Source: JBEAOO01 sp041164825
GTDB lineage: Bacteria > Pseudomonadota > Gammaproteobacteria > Burkholderiales > Burkholderiaceae_C
NCBI GenBank assembly: GCA_041164825.1
Contig: JBEAOO010000275.1
Coordinates: forward strand, 1 to 7,011
Direction: 5' to 3'
Length of the DNA stretch: 7,011 nt
Below the pieces are notes generated by a model. It was not told the DNA's origin, searched no databases, and saw only the letters and a program-made list of their open reading frames with translations. The position numbers and the translations under genes are program-made. The first letter of the stretch is position 1. Each line of letters begins with the position of its first letter. Positions 1 to 6,931 of the stretch are shown here, one piece after another.

Positions 1-46
1 TCGTGTTCGAAGGCTTCTCGTTCGGAGATCGGCGAGAGGGCGGCGC

Positions 47-128
47 TGGGCCAGGCCGATTTGCTCCGTGTCCCCCGGGCCCGCTGCGCGTGCCCTCCTC
101 CTTTACCTCCGCAAATCGGCCCGGCCCA
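47..128 (-). repeat. Palindromic repeat element, copy 1 (REP/BIME-like)
   Basis: The arms at 47-64 and 111-128 are complementary over 18 bp with a single mismatch (53/122), enclosing 46 nt. The inner part carries TTTGCTCCGTGTCC at 60-73 and CCTCCTTTACCTCCGCAAA near 95-114. Both motifs are shared, allowing small differences, with copy 2 read on the opposite strand. The outer stem sequence is not shared. This looks like a dispersed structured intergenic repeat rather than a simple terminator, because conserved non-pairing motifs sit inside the stem. The orientation is set so that both copies read GGTAAAGG first and GGACACGGAG second. I do not know an official family name. Confidence 0.7.
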
Positions 129-186
129 TCACCGCCCCTACAAGCACCGCGACGTTCGTCGACTTGGCGTGCCACCACCGGTTGAG

Positions 187-282
187 GGAGCGCTGTGCCG
201 CATTCGCTTTGCGCAGGTAAAGGGGGAGCCGGCCGCAGGCCGGCGGAGGACACGGAGCAAAGCGAATGCGGCACTGCGCTCC
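187..282 (+). repeat. Palindromic repeat element, copy 2 (REP/BIME-like)
   Basis: The arms at 187-212 and 257-282 are complementary over 26 bp with one mismatch (194/275). The inner 18 bp (195-212 with 257-274) are perfect. An apical hairpin GCCGGCC-gca-GGCCGGC lies at 228-244. Between stem and apex are GCAGGTAAAGGGGG on one side and GGAGGACACGGAGC on the other. These motifs recur in copy 1 and do not pair with each other. The reading frames seen over this region on both strands are by-products of the palindrome. Confidence 0.75.
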
Positions 283-374
283 TCGCGCCAGAGCCTCGGC
301 GAGAGGTTTGCCTCAGCGTCGAGAACCAAACCTTCCGGCCATGGAGACCCAGTTCGTTTGAACGCAAGCCATTG

Positions 375-1598
375 TCAAACAGCCCGCACCTTCACCTTGA
401 CCCCATCGGCCACCGCGGCACCCGGGTACACGATCACCTGTTGATCGGGCTTCAGCCCACTGCGCACCCAGGCCATGCTGCCGTTGCGCGCGCCCAGGGT
501 GATGGGCACTTGTCGCGCTTTGCCGCCGGCCAACACAAACACCGCCATCTGTGGCTCAACCCCTGCAGCCGCGCCGGGTGCCGCTGGCAGCGGAAACACC
601 GCGCTCACCGGCACCTGCACCGCATCAGCCACCTGCTGCGTCACGATGCGCACGCTGACCCGAAAGCCATCGCCCAGCGCTTGCCACGCCGCGGGTGGGC
701 TGGTGAGGGTGATGTGCAGCTTCACGCGCTGCTCCTCCACACCCAGCGCCGACACCTTGGTCACCGCACCCGGCTCCACGCGCCGCACCTGGCCGGTGAG
801 CACACCCGGGCCGCCCCAGCGCTCGATGCGCACGGGCGCGCCGGGCGGGGTTTGCAGCGCGTCGGTGGTGAGCAGATCGGCCACCACTTCGAGCCGCTGC
901 GTGTCGCCCAGCTCCAGCAAACCGCTGCCCAGCGCCACCACACCCTCGCTGCTTTGCAGCAGCTTCATCACCCGGCCGGCCACGGGTGAGCGCACGCCAA
1001 ACGCGGTGCTGCCCGGGTTGGGGCTGCGGCTCAGCGTCAACGCCACCTGGGCCGTTTGCAGATCGAGCTCGGCCACATGGCGCGCGGCGATGGCAGCGGC
1101 CTGGTCGCTCTGCGCGGCCTGCTGCAGCAAGCGGTCGGTGTCGACCTTGCTGGGCGCCACAAAGCCTTGCGTGGCCAGCTGTTGGGTGCGTTGCAAGGCG
1201 CTGTTGGCCTGCGCCAGCGCCGCCTGGGCGCCGGCCACCCGCGCCGCCGTGAGCTGCACCTGCGCTTGCGCGGTTTGCACGCGGCTGGCCTGCTCGCGCG
1301 CGCTGCGTTCGTCCAGCAGTGCCGCGGTGGCGGGGCTGAATGTGGCCAGCACCTGGCCCTCGCTCACCACATCGCCCTCGCGCAGCGTGATGCGCGCCAG
1401 GCGCCCGGCCAGCGGGGCCGAGACGGTGTAGCGCTCTTGCAAGCGCGTCTGGCCGTCTTCCTCCACGCTGGTCTCAAACGCGGCGCGCGTGACGGCCGCC
1501 ACTTCTACTGCCACCGGGCTGGGCGCAAAGGCCCAGGCCAGCAGAGCCACAGCGCCCAGGCCTGCAGCGCCCACGATCCACCACGTTTTTTTATTCAT
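375..1598 (-). CDS. HlyD/MacA-like periplasmic adaptor subunit of an ABC export system
   Basis: The 407-residue product is a membrane fusion (adaptor) protein that should sit in the periplasm, anchored in the inner membrane, and couple the adjacent permease to an outer-membrane channel. An N-terminal membrane anchor or uncleaved signal spans about 6-25. A split lipoyl/barrel-sandwich domain follows (about 56-91, APLAGRL..REGDVVSEGQVLA, and 199-232, GVRSPVAGRV). Between the halves, about 92-192, is an Ala/Gln-rich alpha-helical hairpin. A beta-barrel (about 235-325) and a membrane-proximal domain (about 328-405, with LKPDQQVIVYPG) complete the usual adaptor order, and the length is normal. The ATG is preceded by GAGGAA (1607-1612) at 8 nt, which overlaps the TGA of the permease gene (1611-1613), so the two are translationally close. 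This is the last gene of the operon. The family is clear; the substrate cannot be told from sequence. Confidence 0.92.
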   Translation of the reverse strand: MNKKTWWIVGAAGLGAVALLAWAFAPSPVAVEVAAVTRAAFETSVEEDGQTRLQERYTVSAPLAGRLARITLREGDVVSEGQVLATFSPATAALLDERSAREQASRVQTAQAQVQLTAARVAGAQAALAQANSALQRTQQLATQGFVAPSKVDTDRLLQQAAQSDQAAAIAARHVAELDLQTAQVALTLSRSPNPGSTAFGVRSPVAGRVMKLLQSSEGVVALGSGLLELGDTQRLEVVADLLTTDALQTPPGAPVRIERWGGPGVLTGQVRRVEPGAVTKVSALGVEEQRVKLHITLTSPPAAWQALGDGFRVSVRIVTQQVADAVQVPVSAVFPLPAAPGAAAGVEPQMAVFVLAGGKARQVPITLGARNGSMAWVRSGLKPDQQVIVYPGAAVADGVKVKVRAV

Positions 1599-1610
1599 GT
1601 GCTGTGTTCC

Positions 1611-3992
1611 TCAATCGCGTGTCTTCAGTGCCGAGACCATGTCGAGCTGGTCGATGCGGCGGCGCACCACCAGCGCGCTGCCCGCCCCCGCCAGCAACAC
1701 CACCACAGCAGCGCCGGCAAAGGTGCGGGCGCGGATGACAACAGGGAATAAAAACTGATCGTTGGCCAGCAGCGCGCCCACCGAGTGCACCAGCAACCAG
1801 CCCAGGCCCATGCCGATGGGCAGCGCCAGCGCGATCGACAAGCCCAGCTCGCCCAGCAGCAGCGCCGACACTTCAGCGCGCGTGAAGCCCAGCACCCGCA
1901 GCGAGGCCAGTTCCCACTCGCGCTCGGCCAGCGCGATGCGCGCGTTGTTGTAGACCACGCCGATGGCGATGATGCTGGCGAACATCGTCAGCACCGTGCT
2001 CATGATGCGCACGTTGCGGGCGCTGAGGTTCTGCATATTGCGCAGCATGGTGGCCTTGCTGAAGGCGCCGGCCACACGCGGCAACTGCGCGGTGGCTTTG
2101 AGCGCAGCCTCTTCATGGCCGCGCGCGAGGCCGAGCAAAAAACCGGTGCTCACGTCGTCGTCGCCGAGCAGGTGGTTGAGCACGCGGCGGTCCATGTAGG
2201 CGTTGAGCCCCATCACCTCGCGCACGGTGCGGTCGAGCGTCACATTGAAGCGCCGTGCTTTGCCCTCCAGCACCTCCACCTCCACCCCATCGCCGGGGCG
2301 CAGCGCGAGCTTCTCGGCCAGCCGATCCGTCATCACCAGGCCGCCGCCGCTGGGCGCGAAGGCATGGCCATCGGCATCGATGATGCGATAGAGCTCCGGC
2401 TGTGCCGGGTAGCCGCGCACCTGCGAGCGCTCGCTGCGGTGGCCGTGGTGCAGGTTGACGCTGACAAAGCGTGTGCTCTCCACCGCCGTCACGCCGGGCA
2501 AGCGGGCCAATTCCAGACGCGCGCGGTCGGGCACGGCCTCGGTGGTCCAGACCGAGATGTCGCTGCGCATGGCCAAGTTGAATTGCGTGTCGACGATGGC
2601 GTCGATGGCATCGCGAAAGAAGTGGCCCATGATGACGATGGCCACGGCCGCGGCCACACCGACGATGGACAAACCGGTGCGCAGCGGTCGCCGCTCCATG
2701 TTGCGCAACACCATGCGCACGGCCGGGCGGTGTTGGCCCCAGGCGCCCAGCAGCCGCTCGCTGAAGGCCGGGCGGTAATTGCCGGGCGAGGGCGGGCGCA
2801 TGGCCTCGGCGGGCGTGAGCCGCACGGTGGCGATCAGCGCGTTGAAGGTGCCAAACACCGCGGTGAACAGCGTGAGGCCGACGCTGATGCCGATGAGCTG
2901 CGGCCCCACGCGGTGCACGAAGTGCGGGAATCGAAACACCTCGGTGTAGAGCCGCGAGAACAGCCCACCCAGCACATCGCCCAGCAGCAGCCCCAGCACC
3001 AGGCCCAGCGAGACGATGGCCAGCACCAGCTTGAGGTAGTGCCAGCCGATGGCGCGGTTGTCGCAGCCCAGGGCCTTGAGCGCGGCGATCTGCCCGCGCT
3101 GCGTGGCCACCAGGCGCGACACCACCACGTTCAACAAGAACGCCGCCACCAGCAAGAAGATGGCGGGCAGCACCGTGCCCATCACGGTCTGCACCTTCAT
3201 CTCGCTGTCGAGCATGGCGTGCGAGGTCTGGTGCTCGCGGCCGTTGGGCGCGCGGCCACCGTAGCGCGCCAGGCGCTGGGCGAGCGCGTCGATCACCACG
3301 TTCTCATCGGCCTGAGGCGCCAGCTTCACCGCCACGCGGTTGAAGGCGCCGCCCATGTCGTAGGCGGCCGAAAGCGCATCGCGATCGACCCAAAACACGC
3401 CAAACCCGCGCTGGTCGGGCATGCCGAACAGGCCCGCAAAGATGTACTCCGGCGACAGCGCGATGCCCACCACACGCAGCGTGCGCCGCTTGCCGTTGAC
3501 GAGCGCGCTGACGCTGGACCCCGCCTTCAAACCACGCGCCGTGGCAAAGGCCTCGGACACCCAGGCCTCCATCACCCCGCCCTGCCCCGCGCTGGCCGAG
3601 AGCGCCCGGCCGCTGCGCAGCGTCACGCGGTTCATGCGCTGCGGCTCGCGGCGGTCCAGGCCAATCAGCTGGCCAATCACCGGGTCGCTGCTGTCGGGCA
3701 GGGTGATGCGCACCACCTCTTCGGTGGTGGTCTGCACATCGGCCACGCCGGGCACCTCGCGCAGCACGGCGGCCAGGCTGTCGGGCGCGCGCTTGACGGC
3801 CGCAAACACATCGGCGAAATGCCCCTCGGCATAAAAGGCCTCGCGCGCCAGCGACAGCGAATTGACCGCCGACAGCGTGGTGATGAAGCCGCCAATGCCG
3901 CTGGCCACCACCAGCGCGATGGTGAGCGCCTGGCTCCACATACCGCGCAGGTCGCGCAGCAGCTTGCGGTCGAGTGCCTTCAGCATGGCCAT
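1611..3992 (-). CDS. Two-module FtsX/MacB-type ABC transporter permease
   Basis: This 793-residue inner-membrane permease is built from two concatenated FtsX-type units. Hydrophobic segments are seen near residues 21-43, 271-292, 318-340, 365-388, 438-457, 662-683, 708-736 and 756-776, which gives eight helices. Two large extracytoplasmic domains lie at about 45-270 and 460-660. The pattern helix, large loop, three helices occurs twice. Each unit keeps the typical cytoplasmic signature after its second helix: RGQIAALKALG (299-309) and EWELASLRVLGF (692-703). MacB has one such unit fused to its ATPase; here the ATPase is a separate upstream gene. I place the start at the ATG at 3992 (MAMLKALDRK), not at an upstream in-frame start at 4073 that would overlap the ATPase gene: CAGGG (4000-4004) lies 7 nt upstream, leaving a 16-nt gap. 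An ATG two codons later is possible. Likely role: mechanotransmission-type export or lipoprotein/lipid handling with its neighbours. Confidence 0.9.
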   Translation of the reverse strand: MAMLKALDRKLLRDLRGMWSQALTIALVVASGIGGFITTLSAVNSLSLAREAFYAEGHFADVFAAVKRAPDSLAAVLREVPGVADVQTTTEEVVRITLPDSSDPVIGQLIGLDRREPQRMNRVTLRSGRALSASAGQGGVMEAWVSEAFATARGLKAGSSVSALVNGKRRTLRVVGIALSPEYIFAGLFGMPDQRGFGVFWVDRDALSAAYDMGGAFNRVAVKLAPQADENVVIDALAQRLARYGGRAPNGREHQTSHAMLDSEMKVQTVMGTVLPAIFLLVAAFLLNVVVSRLVATQRGQIAALKALGCDNRAIGWHYLKLVLAIVSLGLVLGLLLGDVLGGLFSRLYTEVFRFPHFVHRVGPQLIGISVGLTLFTAVFGTFNALIATVRLTPAEAMRPPSPGNYRPAFSERLLGAWGQHRPAVRMVLRNMERRPLRTGLSIVGVAAAVAIVIMGHFFRDAIDAIVDTQFNLAMRSDISVWTTEAVPDRARLELARLPGVTAVESTRFVSVNLHHGHRSERSQVRGYPAQPELYRIIDADGHAFAPSGGGLVMTDRLAEKLALRPGDGVEVEVLEGKARRFNVTLDRTVREVMGLNAYMDRRVLNHLLGDDDVSTGFLLGLARGHEEAALKATAQLPRVAGAFSKATMLRNMQNLSARNVRIMSTVLTMFASIIAIGVVYNNARIALAEREWELASLRVLGFTRAEVSALLLGELGLSIALALPIGMGLGWLLVHSVGALLANDQFLFPVVIRARTFAGAAVVVLLAGAGSALVVRRRIDQLDMVSALKTRD

Positions 3993-4008
3993 GTGCGCAC
4001 CCTGCGGC

Positions 4009-4770
<762 letters not shown>

Positions 4771-4881
4771 CTGTTCGGGCCTTGAGGCACATCAAGCGCA
4801 GGTCGCCGCCGGTGATCAGCAGCGCACAGGCCGCCGAGCCGGCCGCGTCACGGCGCCAGCATGGGCTAACCTCACGGCCCC

Positions 4882-5472
4882 ATGCCCTTGTCCCTCGCCG
4901 CCCCCGTCCATTCCGAGCTCGTCATCAAAAAGAGCCGCTTCATCGGCTGCGTGCAGCCCGTGGCTGACCGCGCCCAAGCGGTGCAAATCGTCGACGCGCT
5001 GTGGGCCGAACACCCCGGCGCCACACACGTGTGCTGGGCGCTGATGGCCGGCGGCCAGTCGGCCGCGGTGGACGACGGCGAGCCCTCCGGCACCGCCGGC
5101 CGTCCCATGCTCGAGGTGCTGCGCCACCAAGACCTCGAAGGCGTGCTCGCCACCGTGGTGCGCTACTACGGCGGCGTGCAACTCGGCGCCGGCGGCCTGG
5201 TGCGCGCCTACACCGACAGCGTCGCCTAGGCCCTGCTGCACGCCGTCAAGACGCCGCGCCAGCGCCTCACCACGCTGCGCTGCCACATCCCCTACGCCCA
5301 AGAAGGCTGGCTGCGCCGCCAGCTCGACGCGGCCGGCGCGGTGCTGGGCGAGGTGAATCACGGCGCGGCGCTGGTGGACGTGAGGTTCACGATTGCCGAC
5401 GACCAGGCCGCGGCGCTGCAGCAGCAGTTGAACGATGGCGGGAACGGGCGGGTGGGGTGGGTCAAGGACTGA
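4882..5472 (+). pseudogene. yigZ: YigZ/IMPACT-family protein interrupted by an in-frame amber codon
   Basis: The frame opens at ATG 4882 and meets TAG at 5227-5229 after 115 codons, then stays open in the same frame to TGA at 5470-5472 (196 codons in all, close to the usual ~200 of the family). The first part is a complete-looking IMPACT N-terminal domain: KKSRFIGCVQPV, ATHVCWAL, DDGEPSGTAGRPMLEVL, VVRYYGGVQLGAGGLVRAYTDSVA. The part after TAG reads ALLHAVKTPRQRL and then a ~70-residue segment fitting the DUF1949 ferredoxin-like C-terminal domain, ending RVGWVKD. Relatives usually read VAQAL here, so TAG most likely replaces CAG (Gln116). No frameshift is visible and codon use after the stop is still that of a gene, so the change is recent, a sequencing error, or read through. 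Family members are of uncertain function (suggested translation- or stress-related binding). No good ribosome site precedes the ATG. If the stop is real, a 115-aa N-terminal domain remains. Confidence 0.85.
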
Positions 5473-5495
5473 ACAGCCCATCGGCTTGACGCCAC

Positions 5496-5527
5496 AAGTA
5501 TTACCGTGCGACATTCAGGTAACACTT
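5496..5527. promoter_or_regulatory. Candidate operator of the vapBC operon (10-bp inverted repeat)
   Basis: The arms AAGTATTACC (5496-5505) and GGTAACACTT (5518-5527) are complementary at 9 of 10 positions, separated by 12 nt. The site lies 12 nt before the vapB start codon. A possible -35 box TTGACG is at 5486-5491, with only a weak -10 (GACATT, 5510-5515, 18-nt spacer) inside the repeat. AbrB-type antitoxins, alone and with their PIN toxin, commonly repress their own promoter by binding such repeats. The assignment as operator is inference from position and symmetry. Confidence 0.45.
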
Positions 5528-5539
5528 CGGAAGTCCGCC

Positions 5540-5788
5540 ATGTCGACCACCCTCACCAGCAAAGGCCAAGTCACCATCCCCAAGCGGGTGCGTGATGCGC
5601 TGCAACTGCAGCCCGGTGCAGCCGTCGAGTTCTCGGTGAACGCCGCAGGCGATGTGGTGCTGCACCGCCCCAAGCCCACCGCACGCGGCCCCAAGCCCGC
5701 ACCGGATCGGTTTGACGCCGTGCGCGGCCGCGCCGACGTGCCCTGGCGCACCGATGAGCTGATGAAGCTGCTGAGGTCAGGGGACTGA
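5540..5788 (+). CDS. vapB: AbrB/MazE-type antitoxin of a VapBC toxin-antitoxin system
   Basis: This 82-residue antitoxin has an N-terminal swapped-hairpin AbrB DNA-binding domain (about 1-45) with the hallmark TLTSKGQVTIPKRVRDALQL and GAAVEFSVNAAGDVVL. A Pro-rich linker with a short internal repeat (RPKPTARGPKPAP, about 46-58) leads to a C-terminal tail (about 62-82, WRTDELMKLLRSGD), as expected for the toxin-neutralising segment. I start it at the ATG at 5540, where GGAAG lies 6 nt upstream and the family N-terminus begins; an upstream in-frame ATG at 5435 lies inside the yigZ frame. It precedes vapC by 6 nt and is surely co-transcribed. It should bind and inhibit VapC and repress the operon through the inverted repeat at 5496-5527. 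Confidence 0.9.
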   Translation: MSTTLTSKGQVTIPKRVRDALQLQPGAAVEFSVNAAGDVVLHRPKPTARGPKPAPDRFDAVRGRADVPWRTDELMKLLRSGD

Positions 5789-5794
5789 GGCCTG

Positions 5795-6193
5795 ATGCTG
5801 CTGGTGGACACCAACGTCCTGGTGGACGTGCTGCAAAACGACCCGCAATGGGCGGACTGGTCCATTGCCCAATTGCGCGCTCAGGCCAGTGTGCATGCCC
5901 TGGTCATCAACCCGGTGATCTACGCTGAAATCTCGCTCTCGTTCTCCACGCTTGAAGCGCTGGAAGACGTGGTGAACACGATGGCGTTGGATGTGCGGGA
6001 GATCCCTCGCCCCGCCCTCTTCTTGGCTGCCAAAGCCCATGCCCAATACCGCCGGCGCGGCGGCAACAAACAGCAGGTGCTGCCCGACTTCTTCATCGGC
6101 GCGCATGCGGCTGTGGAGGGCTGGCCACTGCTGACGCGGGACGCGAGTCGGTTCAGAACGTACTTTCCGACCTTGGAAGTCATCGCGCCCTGA
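5795..6193 (+). CDS. vapC: VapC-type PIN-domain ribonuclease toxin
   Basis: The 132-residue PIN-domain protein is expected to be a Mg-dependent endoribonuclease toxin held in check by the VapB encoded just upstream. The acidic active-site residues are present: Asp5 in LLVDTNVLVD, Glu45 in NPVIYAEIS, Asp98 in LPDFFIGAHA and Asp116 in LLTRDASRF, so the protein looks active. Length is normal for VapC. The start ATG is 6 nt after the vapB stop; a GAGG overlapping that TGA (5787-5790) is the likely ribosome site, implying coupled translation. RNA target (tRNA, rRNA or mRNA) cannot be read from sequence. The gene converges with the broken brnA gene, with 57 nt between the vapC stop and the brnA frame end and no clear terminator there. 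Confidence 0.92.
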   Translation: MLLVDTNVLVDVLQNDPQWADWSIAQLRAQASVHALVINPVIYAEISLSFSTLEALEDVVNTMALDVREIPRPALFLAAKAHAQYRRRGGNKQQVLPDFFIGAHAAVEGWPLLTRDASRFRTYFPTLEVIAP

Positions 6194-6250
6194 GCATCAC
6201 CGCGGCTTTCTGCTCGCCGCCTTGCGACCCGACAACAGCACGCCTTGGCT

Positions 6251-6556
6251 TCACCGTCCGGCCGCCCCGGGCTGGCTGTCCACATACTGGCGCAGCACGG
6301 CATCCATCCGCGACTACCAGCCCTCACCTGTGGACTTGAAGTACGCCACCACCTCGGGGCTGTAGCGGACGGAGATCAACACTTTTTTGTTGTCCGATTT
6401 GGGCCGCCCACGCAGCGCCCGCATCGGCACCATGGCCTGAAGCTGCGCTTCCGTCAGGGGCAACGCATCGGGATCGCGCAAGGCTGCGGCCGAGATGGCT
6501 TCGTCTTCTGCAGCCGTGGGCATGACCACGGCTGGAGGCTCACTCGCTTTCGACAT
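6251..6556 (-). pseudogene. brnA: BrnA-family antitoxin gene interrupted by an in-frame amber codon
   Basis: The frame starts at ATG 6556, with a strong GGAAGGTGA ribosome site upstream, and reads 80 codons to TAG at 6314-6316. In the same frame it continues to TGA at 6251-6253 (101 aa if read through, the normal BrnA size). The N-terminal half has DPDALPLTEAQLQAM; the core is RGRPKSDNKKVLISVRYSPE then VVAYFKSTGEGW, the ribbon-helix-helix region of BrnA/COG3514 proteins. After the stop comes SRMDAVLRQYVDSQPG. The family consensus at this joint is G-x-G-W/Y-Q-x-R-(I/M)-(N/D)-x-V-L-R, so TAG stands where Gln (CAG) is expected. The truncated product would lose the last helix of the DNA-binding and dimer fold and is probably inactive. 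Its partner toxin gene is reduced to a tail (next entry), which fits relaxed selection. Readthrough cannot be excluded. Confidence 0.85.
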
Positions 6557-6587
6557 AGTGCTTCACCTTCCAACGGTTGGCACAGCG
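6540..6587 (-). pseudogene. brnT: brnT toxin gene remnant (C-terminal ~15 codons)
   Basis: In the frame ending at TGA 6540-6542, which overlaps the start of brnA by 17 nt, the codons read RCANRWKVKHYVESE. This matches the usual C-terminus of BrnT toxins (pattern R-x-A-N-x-R-E-V-K-x-Y). In brnTA operons the toxin gene comes first and its end overlaps or abuts brnA, exactly as here. Upstream of about 6590-6600 the frame loses any BrnT resemblance and base composition falls to about 45% GC, so the rest of the toxin gene has been deleted or displaced. A 34-codon frame from 6644 covers this stretch but is probably accidental. Confidence 0.6.
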
Positions 6588-6651
6588 CAAGTTGAAGGTG
6601 CAACTAAAGTTACTATGATCTATAACCCAATGGGAATCATCCATTGCCAGC

Positions 6652-6885
6652 CTAGAAAACCGCATTAAATAGAAAACTAACGACATGCAAAAACACCGCA
6701 GCCGCGATCAGAAAACCAGCAATGTACTTGATCGAATCTAAGCCCACCAGCTTCACCAAAGTACACAACCCAATTAATATCAAAACGCCACCCAGAATAT
6801 CAAGACCAAAAACACCCCCGCCGCCGCCCCGGGCTTCGGCATTTGCAGCAAGCATAGTTAAGACGGCAAATACAATTCTTTGCAT
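6652..6885 (-). CDS. Small hypothetical membrane protein with signal peptide and Gly-rich segment
   Basis: The 77-residue product begins MQRIVFAVLTMLAANAEA, a good signal peptide with a predicted cut after AEA (residue 18). It continues with RGGGGGVFG and two hydrophobic segments at about 28-45 and 50-73 separated by a short polar stretch, KLVGLDSIKY. I do not recognise a family. The frame stays open upstream to an ATG at 6963 (103 aa), but those extra codons run through the inverted repeat at 6894-6931 and look non-coding; the ribosome site before 6885 is weak. It ends in TAG, followed four codons later by TGA. It lies in the AT-richer islet and its codon use differs from the neighbours, pointing to foreign origin. 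Whether it is expressed is unclear. Confidence 0.5.
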   Translation of the reverse strand: MQRIVFAVLTMLAANAEARGGGGGVFGLDILGGVLILIGLCTLVKLVGLDSIKYIAGFLIAAAVFLHVVSFLFNAVF

Positions 6886-6893
6886 GGTTACTA

Positions 6894-6931
6894 GCAGGCT
6901 GCTGAAATACCCCCCCTGATTTGCAGCCTGC
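6894..6931. repeat. 9-bp perfect inverted repeat at the edge of the AT-rich islet
   Basis: GCAGGCTGC (6894-6902) and GCAGCCTGC (6923-6931) pair perfectly around a 20-nt loop containing a run of seven C (6910-6916). The flank TAGCAGGCTGCTGAAA resembles ends I associate with some insertion sequences, but I cannot name the element and no transposase is in the window. The remaining bases to 7011 show no gene or family I recognise. Confidence 0.45.

Larger units (their letters stand above)
1..374. other. Non-coding repeat-bearing region downstream of the ABC export operon
   Basis: No reading frame here resembles a protein family, and those that exist run straight through the palindromic repeats, so I call the stretch non-coding. 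It contains two related palindromic elements (separate entries), an 11-bp direct repeat TCGGCGAGAGG at 29-39 and 296-306 that brackets them, and a short palindrome CGACG-TT-CGTCG at 150-161. It lies just beyond the stop codon of the adaptor gene, so transcripts of the ABC operon probably run into it. The palindromes could then act as 3' stabilisers or terminators, which is inference. I see no classical terminator with a T-run on the minus strand. Any gene to the left of the window would have to end before about position 30. Confidence 0.6.

Noticed and set aside
304..333. 7-bp inverted repeat AGGTTTG/CAAACCT as a terminator of the ABC operon
   Set aside because: The loop is 16 nt, the stem is AT/GC-mixed and short, and no T-run follows on the minus strand.
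61..444. Open frames through the left-edge repeats on both strands
   Set aside because: They read through both palindromes and into the adaptor gene; their sequence is explained by the repeat, with no fold-like pattern.
4816..5514. 232-codon open frame on the minus strand across the yigZ-like gene
   Set aside because: It is antisense to clear YigZ-family coding sequence that is conserved on both sides of the TAG, and has low-complexity His/Ala/Gly composition.
5435..5539. Extended VapB starting at 5435
   Set aside because: The extra residues lie over the yigZ C-terminus, the putative promoter and the operator; AbrB-type proteins start close to the TLTSKGQVTIP motif.
6564..6600. Imperfect inverted repeat CACCTTcCAAC/GTTGAAGGTG and palindrome CCAACGGTTGG upstream of brnA
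   Set aside because: It overlaps the brnT coding remnant and has a bulge; it could be a BrnA operator remnant or chance, and I cannot support either.
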